Origin: Cymbidium sinense
Taxonomy: Eukaryota > Streptophyta > Magnoliopsida > Asparagales > Orchidaceae
Length of the DNA stretch: 64,000 bases
Direction of reading: 5' to 3'
NCBI GenBank assembly: GCA_021442155.1
Contig: CM038220.1
Location: 76,371,817 to 76,435,816 of the forward strand
This document shows, one piece after another, positions 23,145-34,299 of this stretch (position 1 is its first letter; each line of letters begins with the position of its first letter). Under the pieces are notes generated by a model that saw only the letters and a list, made by a program, of their open reading frames with translations, ran no database searches and was not told where the DNA came from. Position numbers and translations under genes: made by a program.

Positions 23145-25290
23145 TTGGACATCGTATATTTCAGATTTCTTATATTAAAATCCCATCAATTTTTTCATAA
23201 ATTCCATCCAACTCATGGATCTGTGTGGAGGTCAGCTTCTTCCTCATGGTGTTTAAAACTAACGTTTACCACAAATTCACTCCAGTGCTTTTGGGTTCCT
23301 CCAACTTTCTCCAAATCTTGGAATTCTCCGACTTGTATACAATGACCTCATTTGCTCAGTTTCTTTGATCTCGAGGTTTGAAACTAACCGGTTGGGCATT
23401 AACATTTTAAATTCAATATTATCTCTTATGTTATTTGCCCCATTAAATGTGAGTATTCATATATCCTTTTTCTTTTGACTTTAAAGGATTATGATTTATA
23501 TATATCTCATGACATTTTGGTTTACTTATCTTTTGATGTTTGCTTTTAAAGTTTTTATTATACATGTACATTAAGGCTTTTGGCTTCTATTTTTTAATCT
23601 ATGTATGCCTAAGGCTTTTGGCTTTTTAGGTTTTTGATGTATCTATACCTTCTAAGGCTTTTATCTTCTAAGGTTTCTGATATATATATACCTTCTGAGG
23701 CTTTTTTCTTCTGAGATTTTTAATGTACTTATACCTTCTGAGGCTTTTTTGAGATTTTAATGTACTATCCTTAAGACTTTTACCTTTTGAGGTTTTGATG
23801 AGTGAAGACAATGTCAACCACTTGCTCTCTTGAGTCTTTCTAGTGAGGACCTTGTCCACTCTTCCCATCAGCCTTCCTTGGATGTGCCTTTAGGAGGAAT
23901 CCATAAAGGATTTTGACCTATCCGAGATTGTTTATCGAGTGTTACTCTGACATTTAACCTAGAAGAAGTCAGCTTTAACTCTCATCGAGGTTATTTCAAA
24001 GTGTTACTCATGATGTTAACTTGTGTGGAAGAGGTTAAATATTTTGATTATTCCAAGATTATTTGTTAGAGTATTTTCGATACATTATCTTATGGAAGAG
24101 GTTAAATCAAAATATTTGAGGTGTAAAGTTGCTCATTGACCTTTGCCTTATTTTCCATGAGTATGATAGAAGAATCATAATTTGTAAAACCATATATTTT
24201 TTCAATTTTAAAATTGTCTCTTAATCTTGACTTGTTTCTCAACGATAATCAAGTAAATATCTAGAATATTAACATGGACGATCTTTTGAGATTAAGGGTT
24301 GCCCCAACCGATAAATCAAGGATGAGAATTTGATGTTTCTTCATTCATCATATATGCAGTAAGATTTTCTCCATCATATAAATGGTGTTGCTCTTAACTT
24401 GAAGTCATTGTCAACCATTATGAAAATGTAAAAGGAATATTTCCACATATGCCAAATTTGTTGTATGCAAGAAAACCAGTAGCAGTTGAATAAAACTTCA
24501 CACCTTAGCTTGTATAAAAATCCAGCACATGCATAGATAGATGAAAAGAAAATAAGAAGCTCCAGAATTTTTACATGAAAAAATCCCAGAAAGAGAGGAA
24601 AAAATCACGGGGCCTAGCCCAGTAAAAATGCTCTACTATATATCTGCTTTGGAGTACAAAGTTTAAGTCTTCATAATAACAAGATTACAGTATATGAAAT
24701 CTTGATAATTGGAATTTAAAAAGGTTACAACTATCAGATGGTAGTTAAAGCGGTAGTTGGTGACAGTCGAGGATGACAATAGGAAGAGATCGGTGATAAC
24801 GGTGGTGATGACAAACTTCGAACTTCTAATTCTCTTTCAGCTTTCTCCCAAGTTTTCTTCTAGCTACTCCCTTCATACAAGCATGAGTCCTATTTATACG
24901 ATTCACGAAAGGGCATTTTGGTCATTATAGCTAAAATCCTAAAACACTCCATCAGATAGTGTATTGATTCATTTGATCATATATAATTTTTTGGTGATTT
25001 GGTCATTCAAACAATCTTTGATTTGAGTGATCTTAGGTTCGTTGGATTCATCTTATCAAGCTGCTCGATTCGATTATAAGCATGTCAAATTTGGAAGTCA
25101 TTTGATCATGCAGTCAGTGTTTCGAAGTTTTCATATGTAGATTTTGGGCTTGATTTGAGCTCATTTTGCTCGATTTGACCTATATCTATCATTGTTGAAC
25201 TCGTCTCACTGAGTCGTTTAATTTGATTGTATACATACTTTAACTTCAGATCTGTGCATGATTTATAAATTTTAGAGGGATATATTAATG
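23145..25290 (-). mobile_element. Truncated non-autonomous LTR element, copy 1
   Basis: Minus-strand relative of 29599-34034. One LTR is at about 24455-25290: TTTTTACATGAAAAAATCCC, CTTTGGAGTACAAAGT, ACTTCGAACTTCT, CCTATTTATA and GGGCATTTTGGTCAT match complements in both LTRs of the complete copy. Internal parts follow: TTAACxTGTGTGGAAGAGG-type repeats (24000-24110), the 40-bp minisatellite in complement (23570-23800, AAGGCTTTTGGCTT units) and the GGTTTGAAACTAACCGG block near 23380. No second LTR is present on the left side. No polyprotein sequence was seen. Confidence 0.75.
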
Positions 25291-26152
25291 GTAATGGATG
25301 TATTTTAGATTTTTTTGTATCATCCCATGTAATTTATCTCGGTTTACTTGCTTTCAAATATTTTATCATTATAATTTTGATGATTTACAAAATATTAATG
25401 ATAATAAATTTAAATTGTCTTGCCTCAAAGTTAAAGTCCCAAGTTGAGGCGATCATCTTACTGTTGAGCATCTTATTGTTGAGCTTGAGTTGATGTTGTC
25501 AAGTCTCACACTTAAAATGTACTCCTAAGAGAACTTGCTATTGATTTCACAGGAGAATTTACTACTTAACTCACTAGGGAATTTGCTAAAGAGTTTATAA
25601 TGAGAATCACTTTCTTAAATGATCTCATGCTTAGCATAGAATTCATCAAGGATGCCCAAATGCTTGACAATAATTAGGATTATTTGAAATCACTTTTATT
25701 TATTTTTAAACTTTCTCTTATATTTTGATTTAAAACTTTGCTTAACATTTTAAATTTGTGTCATATAAAGGTGAAACTTCAAAACTATGCTTTGGATTCG
25801 ATGAATTAAAAATTTTATTTTAATTTTAATTAAAATATTCAAAATATGCCATGCATATTAGTGTTTAATTTAGTTTTATTTTATGAGGTCTATCAAAAGT
25901 TCAAAAGTTGATTAAATCAAAAAAGTTTTTTTGTTAAAGTCAATTGTGTCGCCAATCATTTTTTTTTTCATTCAATTTTAAGTAAGTCAAGACTACTCTA
26001 GATGTGCATCATTGAATATGTATATGTGATTAGAAATACAAGATAAATTTTAATTATTTTTGATTTATCATATTTATTTAAAATAATTTAGATAATTTTA
26101 AGGTTGTCTCTAACAAATGTTTAATCAAAATATTCTAAAAATATTTTTCATG

Positions 26153-26221
<69 letters not shown>

Positions 26222-27185
26222 GCAAGATACAAATTGAGTATGAATATTTCTAATCATTAAAGAGTTTTGTGAGTTGGCTTTTGTTACGTACATACAAGCA
26301 TATGTTGTGGAGGCACATTTTCATCTTGACTCTTCTCAAGAGCTATGTAAGTTAGCTTTTGTTTTTCCATTGTTGTTCACATTTTATTATAGCCACTTGA
26401 CAATTAATGCTGCTTGATGGATGATTCTGATTGTTCTTTGGCGCATTAAAGTCATTTGATGTAGATGAACTGATGTATGATATGCCTTAGAAGTTTTGTT
26501 GGAAAGGCAACTTCATATTTTTTTATTATTTTATTTTAATACTTTTATGGGAAAGGTTACAGCATATTTATACCAAGGTTAGAAAAGTAGGACTGTTTAG
26601 GAGTTTCAACAGTTTGCACACAATATGAATTTTTTTTAATGAAGTTTATTATAGCTATGTGAATGCATTTGATGCAATTAAGGTTGGTAAACCAAAAGCT
26701 TTAGCTGATTTGATTAGATTTTTAGTTGTTCTTTTCTTCTTAGTTTCATATGGACCTTTTTTTATACTTATTCAAGTAGAATTTGGATGCTTCAAAGTGT
26801 TTGATGTACACAACAAAGTGCTACCACCATAAATGTTCATGTCATGAATGCTGCGTTATTTTGTTTGCATGCGAATCAACTTTCAAGCATTATATGCATG
26901 TTGGTTATAAATAAATTGAGTGGGAATTAATGGGGCTAATTATGTCATTGATTTCATGTTGGCCAATTTCTTGAGTGGCCCATCTTCTCTACAAAGAAAG
27001 AAGGTGAAAATATGAATTTGATGAGTTGTAGAGACAAAATGATGTAAAAGATGAGAAATTGGAGAAAATTTGAACCATTACTATACACCAATATTTGTAA
27101 GTCGATTCTAAAGTCATATCATCATAGTGAATTGGGTTTAGCAAGTAATAATTGAATGCTTGAACCAATTCTATAAAAGCTTTAA
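25291..27185. other. AT-rich DNA, no gene recognised
   Basis: Apart from the (AT)n tract at 26155-26218 no repeat or coding sequence could be assigned. Short frames show no family motifs. Confidence 0.4.
26155..26218. repeat. (AT)32 microsatellite
   Basis: Uninterrupted AT dinucleotides over about 64 bp, self-complementary and able to extrude as a hairpin. Confidence 0.95.
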
Positions 27186-27189
27186 ATCT

Positions 27190-27720
27190 CTTAAAATATA
27201 TATTATATGAAAAGATTCTTTCTACTAATGGATAGAGTCACTAACTATGTTGATGAAACACTTATATGAGAAGATATAAAATGGGAAATATCTTTCATCT
27301 TTCTTGGGTGGGATGAGTGCTTGAACCTAATACATTGGGATTTTTCATTTTGTTTCCTCCCAATGCATTGCATATTTGAGGGCTATTGAGTTTCTTTTCT
27401 CTCCAAAGTTCATAAGGTGTTTTCTTGATGATACATCAAACATTTATTTGAGTTATCACATAGCATAAAATATTAATCACTTTTGCCCAAAGTTATTTGG
27501 GTAGGCTAAACTTTAAGTATAGTCCGAGCATACAAGTGTCTTATTCTAGCATTTTATTGTACAATTTTACTATGGTGTCCTATGAGCTAAAAAAAGCTAT
27601 ATCAAAGCACATAGTCATCACAAAATATTTCAAATTTTTTCATGTACAAATTCTCATCCATAATCATTTCCAATGCTAGAAATTATTGATCCATTTTCTA
27701 TGTAAGTTCATTTAATCAAT
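27190..27720 (-). pseudogene. Ty1/copia integrase remnant
   Basis: The minus strand reads in one frame with stops: KKFEIFCDDY (core region preceding the HNFSAPRTPQQNG motif, here LIGHHSKI), NARIRHLYARTILK against ERKNRTLxEMARTML, LPK.LWAKVINILCYVI against LPKxFWAEAVNTACYVLNR, then IIKKTPYELWREKKLN against the copia motif KTPYELWxGKKPN. The catalytic Glu neighbourhood is damaged. No reverse transcriptase could be read on the lower-coordinate side, so only an integrase segment survives. Confidence 0.7.
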
Positions 27721-28512
27721 TTTGTAAATTTTAATAGGGCATCAACTTATTTGAAACATAATTTCATATATTCTAAAGTCATTGTTTAGTGCATAGCTAG
27801 TTTTTCAAATTTTGTATACTAAGATGCATTCTTCATATAAGTGTCAGATATACTATCAATCATATTTTTATTTCTATAGAAGCTATACATCAAATATATT
27901 AAAAAAAATTAAATAAGAAATTATTGCTAGAATATGCACGCGTGCACGTGCGTATTTTATGCACTTTAGAAATTATGTATAATATTTAATTGAGGCAATA
28001 GCTTAAAGTAATATCTAAGATATTGATAGATTTATAGATTGAAATTATTATTATTATTTTAAAAAAAATTTGAATGTTACCAAGTAATATAAATAATAAT
28101 GAGTGAACTAAGTCAATTTTGAATAAAACTCAATCATAAACCCATTTATGTATACTAATTTAAGCATATATGTTTAAACTTTTAGGCATGAAATATATAA
28201 TAAGTTGGATTTAATTAAAGCTTAATTAGGGATCATGTTTGATCTCAATAAGAAAACTAACAAATAATGTTGCCTCAAGTTCAGCTCAAATTCAATAAAT
28301 ATATAAATATATAAATTGATCAGGATAGTACTCAACTCGATTTATGTTTAACGTAAACTACGGTTGTGGAGTTAACTCTAGAGATCAAGCTTTGCCATTA
28401 TGCAATTGGTTAATTAAATGATTCGATATAGGCTATAGATTTCTCTCCCTCAAATTAATAGAAATGCTTTTGAAGAGCAATCACATTATGGAAGCCTTAA
28501 TGTGATGTCCTG
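27721..28512. other. AT-rich DNA, nothing recognised
   Basis: No motif-bearing frame and no clear match elsewhere in the window. It contains a short GCACGCGTGCACGTGCG purine/pyrimidine-alternating tract at 27935, an isolated curiosity. Confidence 0.4.
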
Positions 28513-28863
28513 GAGAACTAAATCCATCTCCATGTTGGTACAGGAAGCTCGCCATTCTTGCAAGATTTATATAAGCATCAATGGATCGTTGAGGGAATTG
28601 TGAATTAAATGCAGCATAATATCACTGTTCATTTCGTTCCATGTTTTTTTTTTTTTTTGAGATATTTGAGGTAATTTAATCTCAAACTCATACATATAAT
28701 ATACATATAAAAACATGAACTAAATATCTCTTAATTTCATATTTCACCTATCAATATTGATATATGCAGGCGAACCTCTCTCTTGTAGCATTGAACTTAT
28801 GTTGTTACATCACCTCTCTCTTGCTCGGCCTGAATTTTTAATTTCTTATGATTAAAGCCAATT

Positions 28864-28888
<25 letters not shown>
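28864..28888. repeat. (GA)n microsatellite
   Basis: About 12 GA units, the counterpart of 6514-6538. Confidence 0.9.
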
Positions 28889-28895
<7 letters not shown>

Positions 28896-29145
28896 TACGT
28901 GAATATAGTAAAGATAAAATACCACTCTTCTAATATATGGCATGCCTCCAACCTAACATTTAGAGAAAGTTGACTTGTCTCCATTAACAGTATTATTGAG
29001 GGTAGAAAAATAAATCTTCATATAATCTGGAAGTTTTATGTCTTGATGTCTCACCTAAGTAATTCATAAAAATAATGAAATATAAAAGTGTGAAAATTTA
29101 TAGCGATCAAATTAATTTTAAAATGAAAATATAAAGAACTGAAGT

Positions 29146-29170
29146 CGAGAGAGAGAGAGAGGGAGAGAGA
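29146..29170. repeat. (GA)n microsatellite
   Basis: GA tract with one GG interruption, the counterpart of 6776-6806. Confidence 0.85.
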
Positions 29171-29593
29171 TTAGAGGAAACTCAATATCATGAGTTAGTG
29201 ATAATCATTATCAAATAACTTATTCTACTAATAAAAGGGAGACCAGACAACTGATAACATGGATTGTTGACATCAATAGTTGATGGGCATCACTCATTGG
29301 TAGACATTGGGTAATGAATAATAAGAAACAAAACAATCAGGATGATGTTTAGCAGTTAACTTGGATTTTCTCCTAAAAGGAGGAGTCCAAGCAATAAATT
29401 TCTTTAAAATATTTAAATATTTTAATTAATTTCATATTTATATTTTTTAAGTAAAAAACAAAAATGAAAAGAAAGAATAGAATAAAGTAGACAAAAAAAA
29501 ATTTAAAGCTTATAATATCCATCTCAATGTAAAATTTATGATATTTTTTAAGAAAAAAGTGATTTTGTAGTTCTAGATTAAAAATGTTAATAT

Positions 29594-29598
29594 ATTAT
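29594..29598. repeat. Target site duplication, left (ATTAT)
   Basis: Identical to 34035-34039 on the other side of the LTR element. Confidence 0.85.
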
Positions 29599-30390
29599 TG
29601 ATATATATCCATCTAAAATTTTATATCAAATATAGATTTCAAGTTAAAGCATATATTCAATCAAATTCAATGACTCAATGAGATGAGTTCAATAATACTT
29701 GGTCAATAGGTCAAATGAGCTCAAATCGCTCAAAAGTATATATGAAAACTTTGAAATCAATTGAATGATCAAATGACTTTCAAATTTGGCGTGCTTATAT
29801 AGTCGAATCGGCCGAGATGAATCGAGCCTAAGATCACTTAGATCGAAGGTCATTTGAATGGCCAAATTGTCAAAAATTTATCTATGATTAAATGAATCAA
29901 TACGGATCATCCGATGGAGTGTTTTGGGATTTTGGCTACAATGACCAAAATGCTCCCTCTCAAAATCTTATAAATAGGACTCCATTCTTGTCATGAAGGG
30001 GGAAGGATGAGCTAAAAGTGAACTTGGAAGAAAGCTGGGAAAGAACTAGAAGTTCGAAGTTCGTTATCACCACCATTTGTGATCGTCGTATTATCATCGT
30101 CGGCGCCACCAACACCATTATGGTCCCAACCACTATACTTACGATTCTAGAATTCTCATTATCGATTACTCACATACAATCTTGTGTAATCTTGTTGGGT
30201 GACTTAAACTCGTACTCCAAAGTAGATATATAGTGAAAATATTTTTTTTTCTTGTGTTACTCGTGATTTTTCTCCCTCATCACGGGTTTTCCGTAAAATT
30301 TTGGAGTCTTTTATTCTTTTTTATCTTCGTGCGTCTAGATTTTTTTAAGGCATAAAGTTTTATTACCGCTACAATATTTCAGCACTGACA
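29599..30390 (+). repeat. 5' LTR of non-autonomous element
   Basis: 792 bp from TG to CA. It shares with the 3' LTR: TCTAAAATTT, CTTGGTCAA, CGAxxGTCATTTGAATGG, CCGATGGxGTGTTTTG, ATGACCAAAATGCTC, TCTTATAAATA (a TATA-like promoter candidate at about 29970), TACTCCAAAGTxGATATATA, GTGATTTT and TTTTCACGTAAAATTTT-like stretches. By eye the LTRs differ by many substitutions and by deletions totalling over 100 bp in the 3' copy, so the insertion is not recent. Confidence 0.88.
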
Positions 30391-30405
30391 ATTTGACATC
30401 ATGTG
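30391..30405 (+). promoter_or_regulatory. Degenerate primer binding site
   Basis: ATTTGACATCATGTG directly follows the 5' LTR and resembles the initiator-methionine tRNA complement (TGGTATCAGAGC), with transitions consistent with old, methylated DNA. Confidence 0.5.
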
Positions 30406-30739
30406 AAAAATAGATTCTCATTACTTCATCATGTCGACAACCAAGTTTCTCAACAAGATTGAAAGTACCCAGTGGAGCACTTTGTACTTTTGAGGAGTGC
30501 ATGTGAAGAAGAAGATTCATCAAACTCGATTCTTCAAGCTTTTGTTGGAAACTTGGGCAACTCTTAATCTTAGAAGATGCTATGTTAATATGCTAAGCAT
30601 CTAATTGATTACACCTAAGTTACAAGTCAAAGTCGGAGGATATTTTAACATTGAGAAAAGATAGCTTGACAAACTGTTATCTTTATATTATAAGGCAAAG
30701 ATCAAGGAGCAACTTTGGCTACAACCTCAAGTGGGTGTT

Positions 30740-31140
30740 TTGATTTGACCTCTTTCCACAGTTAACGTCATCAGTAATACTCGACAAATAATTTTGGAAA
30801 AATCAAAATGTTTAACCTCTTTCACACAAATTAACATCATACTTTGACAAATCAACCTTTGATGAGAGTTAAAACTATTGACTTCTTCCATACGTTAAAT
30901 GTCACCGAATAACTCCAAACAACCCGGATATGTCATAATTTTCCTCCACAGTTAACGATGTAATACTCTAATAAATAATCTCAAAGAATCAAAATATTTA
31001 ACCTCTTCCACACAGGTTAACATCATACTTTGATAAAATAACATCAGATAAGAGTTAAAACTATTGACTTCTTCACACAGGTTAAATGTCGTTGAGTAAC
31101 ACTTTGACAAGCAACCTCAGATAGGTCAAAAATCATTTAA
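30740..31140 (+). repeat. Internal repeat with TTAACxTCAT / TTTGACAA words
   Basis: Three or more diverged units of roughly 100-190 bp share CCTCTTxCACA(CA)xTTAAC, ATCATACTTTGA and GAGTTAAAACTATTGACTTCTTCC. The same units occur in complement at 23930-24110 in copy 1, so they are an original part of the element. Confidence 0.6.
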
Positions 31141-31249
31141 GGATTCCTCCCTAGAAGGCACGCCCCTGAGGAAGTCTCGATGGGAAGTTAGTAGTGGACA
31201 AGGTCCTTATTAGAAATACTCTAAGAGAGGAAGTGGTTTAAAGGGTCTC

Positions 31250-31650
31250 CACTCATCAAAAACTTCAGAAGAAAAAAGCCTCAAAAGGTAAAAGTACATC
31301 AAAAATCTCAGAAGGCAAAAGCCTCATAAGGTATAGGTGCATCAAAGCCTCAGAAGGTACAAGTAGATTAAAAATCTCAGAGAAAAGCCTCATAAGGTAA
31401 AGGTACATCAAAAATCTCAATAGGTATAGGTACATCAAAAATTTTAGTAGGCAAAAGCCTCAGAAGGTACAGATACATCAAAATCTAGAAAATCTTAAGG
31501 TACAGTATATTAAAATCTCGATAGATTAAGCCTCATAAGTACAATCACAATCTTAGTAGTACATCAAAATCTTAGTAGGCAAAAGCCTCAAAAGGTAGAT
31601 GTACATCAAAAATCTAAGAAGTCGAAAGCCTTAGAAGGTACAGAGACCCT
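31250..31650 (+). repeat. Minisatellite of about 40 bp inside LTR element
   Basis: About ten degenerate units built on GTACATCAAAAATCTCAG followed by AAGGCAAAAGCCTCAGAAG. Starts of AAGCCTCA lie near 31276, 31319, 31345, 31385 and 31455. The core AAGGCxAAAGCCT is itself near-palindromic. Related arrays lie in complement at 23570-23800 and, much eroded, at 36000-36230. Confidence 0.8.
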
Positions 31651-31659
31651 GACGAAGGA

Positions 31660-32590
31660 GAGTAAACTCGTTGCAATATTTTATGAGGAATAATCATCAA
31701 ATCATTTGGAAAATGAAACTTCTTCTAAAATATTATCAAAGTATCACTTTTTATAGTTGGTGTTACATCGTCGAATATCGCCGTCCCTTGATGCTTCCGC
31801 AACCCATCATCTTGTGCAAGCTTTGCTTGGGAATCTTTAGACATTGTGATATCTGTGAGAAGATGCTCACCCATGAAAATATTCATCATTGGAGCACACT
31901 AGAGAAGGCAATCCAAAGGGTTAGAAATCACGGAGAGAACTGCGAGAGGGTCAACATATATAGGTTAGTGGAAGCTACCAAAGAAAGAAACTAGAAATTG
32001 AATTATGCTTCCAAGTCATTGGAAACTAGAGAGCACCATATTCTACAGGGAAATACAAGAAGCTGAAAGAAAGCCACCATATCAACAGCTCAAGAGAAAA
32101 GAAACTGGAAGTCGAGGATCTTGGCTGCTGGGATAGTTGGAAACCGAGGGGAGAAATTGGAGCTGTGAGGGTTGGCACCATTATCTGAGTTAGAGAAAAC
32201 CTACAAAAGAAAGCAACACTGCTGGAGCTGAAGGGGATGGGTGCCAACCAAGTAAGTTGGAAACCAGATCGAGGAGTGCAGAGGGCCGCGTTATAGTTAG
32301 TGGAGGCCAAAAGAAGAACACGAAGGCACTAGAGCACGAATTTGGGATCGTCGCTAACCGGGTTAGTTTCAAACTCGTGACCAGGATAGCTGTGAGTGGG
32401 GTATCATAAAAGTCGGTGGAGGAATTCAAGATTTTGGAAGAACACGAAGGCACTGAGCACAATTTTGGATCGTCTTTGCATAACCAGTCAATTCAAACCC
32501 GTGACGGGAGAACTAGCTGCAAGTGGGGTCGTCTACCTGACTTAGTGGAGGCCTAGGAGAAAGGAAGAGATGTGATTTTTCTCCATCCCA
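31660..32590 (+). repeat. GC-richer internal block with 124-bp repeat
   Basis: GAAGAACACGAAGGCACT occurs at 32313 and 32437 (124-bp period), and each copy is followed by GGATCGTC, a TTCAAAC-CGTGAC block and AGTGGxGGxxTC. A 107-codon plus frame at 31671-31994 has a CxxCLGIFRHCDICEK stretch, but I recognise no family and think it fortuitous. This segment is the element's least AT-rich part and occurs partly in copy 1 near 23300-23390. Confidence 0.55.
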
Positions 32591-32654
32591 CTTGGGATAT
32601 TTATACTTGAAAGAGACTCTTCAAATTATTTAAAGAATTTTAAATAAAATAAAA

Positions 32655-33045
32655 TAAAAAACTTTTCATCTTCTTTTAAAAATAATAATAATAAAGAGAA
32701 AAAAATATTCATATAAAAAAACTCTTCATATTCCTCATTAAAAAAATAATTTATATTCCTAAAAAAAATTATTCACATTCCTCATTAAAAAAAAACTCTT
32801 TATCTTTTTTTTTTCAAAAAGAAAAACTCTTCAGATTTCATTTAAAAAACTATTTATATTCTTAAAAAAAAAAAACTCTTCATATTTCTGATTAAAAACA
32901 AACTCTTCATATTCATCATTAAAAAAAATTTATTTATATTCCTTAAAAAACTCTTCACATTACTCATTTAAAAAAAAAATCTTCATATTCGTCATTAAAA
33001 AAAACTCTTTATCTTCTTCTTAAAAAGAAATCCATTTTTCTATCT
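32655..33045 (+). repeat. A-rich minisatellite of about 32 bp
   Basis: About twelve imperfect units of the form AAAAAACTCTTCATATTCCTCATT, alternating with TTTATATTCCTAAAA variants. Unit length varies mainly through A-run length. Confidence 0.8.
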
Positions 33046-33059
33046 CTTTCTTTCCTTCT

Positions 33060-33061
33060 CC

Positions 33062-33120
<59 letters not shown>

Positions 33121-33235
33121 ACAACAATAACATATATATATATATATAATATATATATAATATAATATATATATATAATATATATATATATATAATAATA
33201 ATATAATAATAATAATTTATAAATTATCACTTTAT
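33060..33235. repeat. Compound (CT)n(CA)n(TA)n microsatellite
   Basis: CT units at about 33063-33102 run directly into CA units (33103-33120), followed by interrupted TA/TAA tracts to 33235. Confidence 0.92.
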
Positions 33236-33337
33236 ATATATAAATATAATATAATAAAATAATTAAATATTAATAATTAATCCTAATAATTTTTTATTTA
33301 AAGTGATTTTATTTTGGATGAAATAAGTTTTATTATC

Positions 33338-33354
33338 CAAAAATAGGAGAAAAA
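33338..33354 (+). promoter_or_regulatory. Putative polypurine tract
   Basis: AAAATAGGAGAAAAA immediately precedes the TG of the 3' LTR, the position expected for plus-strand priming. Confidence 0.6.
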
Positions 33355-34034
33355 TGATATATCTAAAATTTATAAATAAATCATAAATCTCAAAATAAAA
33401 TATGTATCAAATTAAATATCAGAGATGAGTCCAACAATCTTGGTCAATTAAGTCAAATTAGCTAAATCGAGCTCAAATCTACATATGAAATTTGAAATAC
33501 TGCGAATGATCAATGACTTAAATTTGGCGTCTATAGTTGAATCGACGATGATCCAACTTAGATTTTCAGTTGAAGGTCATTTGAATGGTCAAATCACCAA
33601 AAATTATATGATCAATGAATCTGTCCGATGGGTGTTTTGAGATTTTGACTATGACCAAAATGCTCTCGGAATCTTATAAATAACCTCATTCTTGTCATGA
33701 AGAATAAGCTAGAAGTGAACTTGGAGAAAGGCGAGAAAGGCAGAAGTTCAAAAGTGTTTGTATTATTACTCACCACCACAATTCAAAATCTATCATTATA
33801 TTTTGTATAACGATTGAATTCTTATCGATTTATCACATACATTGTAATCTCGTTATCGAAAAGATTCAAACTTTGTACTCCAAAGTTGATATATAGTGAA
33901 ACATCTTTATTATTTTGGGCAGTGATTTTCTCCATCTTCCGGGGTTTTTCACGTAAAATTTTTTATTTCTTAACTTATCTCTGTGGATTTTCCAACAAGG
34001 CGTGAAGTTTTATTCTACCACTTTAAGGTTTCTG
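33355..34034 (+). repeat. 3' LTR of non-autonomous element
   Basis: 680 bp, TG to CA, shorter than the 5' LTR through scattered deletions, many of a few bases. It is flanked on the right by ATTAT, the same 5-mer that precedes the 5' LTR. CTTATAAATAA near 33676 is the counterpart of the TATA-like box. Confidence 0.88.
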
Positions 34035-34080
34035 GCATTCAACAATTATTAATTAGAACTATATTATAGATATATACTAC
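34035..34080. repeat. Right TSD and continuation of terpene synthase block
   Basis: ATTAT (34035-34039), then ATTAGAACTATATTATAG and ATATATACTAC, which align with 7231-7260 in copy 1. This shows where the interrupted target resumes. Confidence 0.75.
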
Positions 34081-34299
34081 ATACATGTAAGACATTGCAT
34101 ATAAAAATTTCATCTAAAATTATTATATAAGAAAGTATATTTGCTTTAGTTAAGTTATTAACATGGTATACTTTAGCTCAAATTATTTGCCCACAAGCAC
34201 AATTAAGGTAGTTGTGTGTTAGAAAATTATAAAAATAGAGATAAATTAAGTTTACCTTAGCAAGAATATCTAACACATAATGATAGAAATGATAAAAGG

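Larger units (their letters stand above)
28513..29598 (-). pseudogene. Terpene synthase 3' fragment, copy 2
   Basis: Minus-strand copy of the block at 6178-7260, in direct orientation to it. The last-exon segment at 28630-28513 reads FPQRSIDAYINLARMASFLY followed by QHGDGFSS, closer to the family consensus than copy 1. The upstream exon at 29065-28950 reads RHQDIKLPDYMKIYFS, LNNTVN and GGMPYIRR with one stop. The AG tracts at 28864 and 29146 are shared with copy 1. No DDxxD exon is visible. It is interrupted on its 5' side by the LTR element at 29599; a short continuation lies at 34035-34080. Confidence 0.78.
29599..34034 (+). mobile_element. Complete non-autonomous LTR retrotransposon with TSD
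   Basis: Two LTRs (29599-30390 and 33355-34034) each start TGATATAT and end CA. The flanking 5-mers are ATTAT at 29594-29598 and ATTAT at 34035-34039, a perfect target site duplication. The target is the terpene synthase block, which resumes at 34035. After the 5' LTR, ATTTGACATCATGTG resembles the initiator-Met primer site TTTGGTATCAGAGC with C/T transitions; before the 3' LTR lies a purine-rich tract (AATAGGAGAAAAA). The internal 2.96 kb has no gag or pol; it holds tandem repeats and microsatellites. LTR style and primer site suggest a copia-like, LARD-type element mobilised in trans. Confidence 0.88.

Noticed and set aside
27930..27952. Z-DNA-like CACGCGTGCACGTGCG tract
   Set aside because: Short and isolated; no other evidence for function.
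31671..31994. 107-codon frame with several Cys and His residues
   Set aside because: Cys/His spacing fits no known finger; it lies in the non-coding interior of a LARD-type element and is not kept in the other copy as far as I can see.
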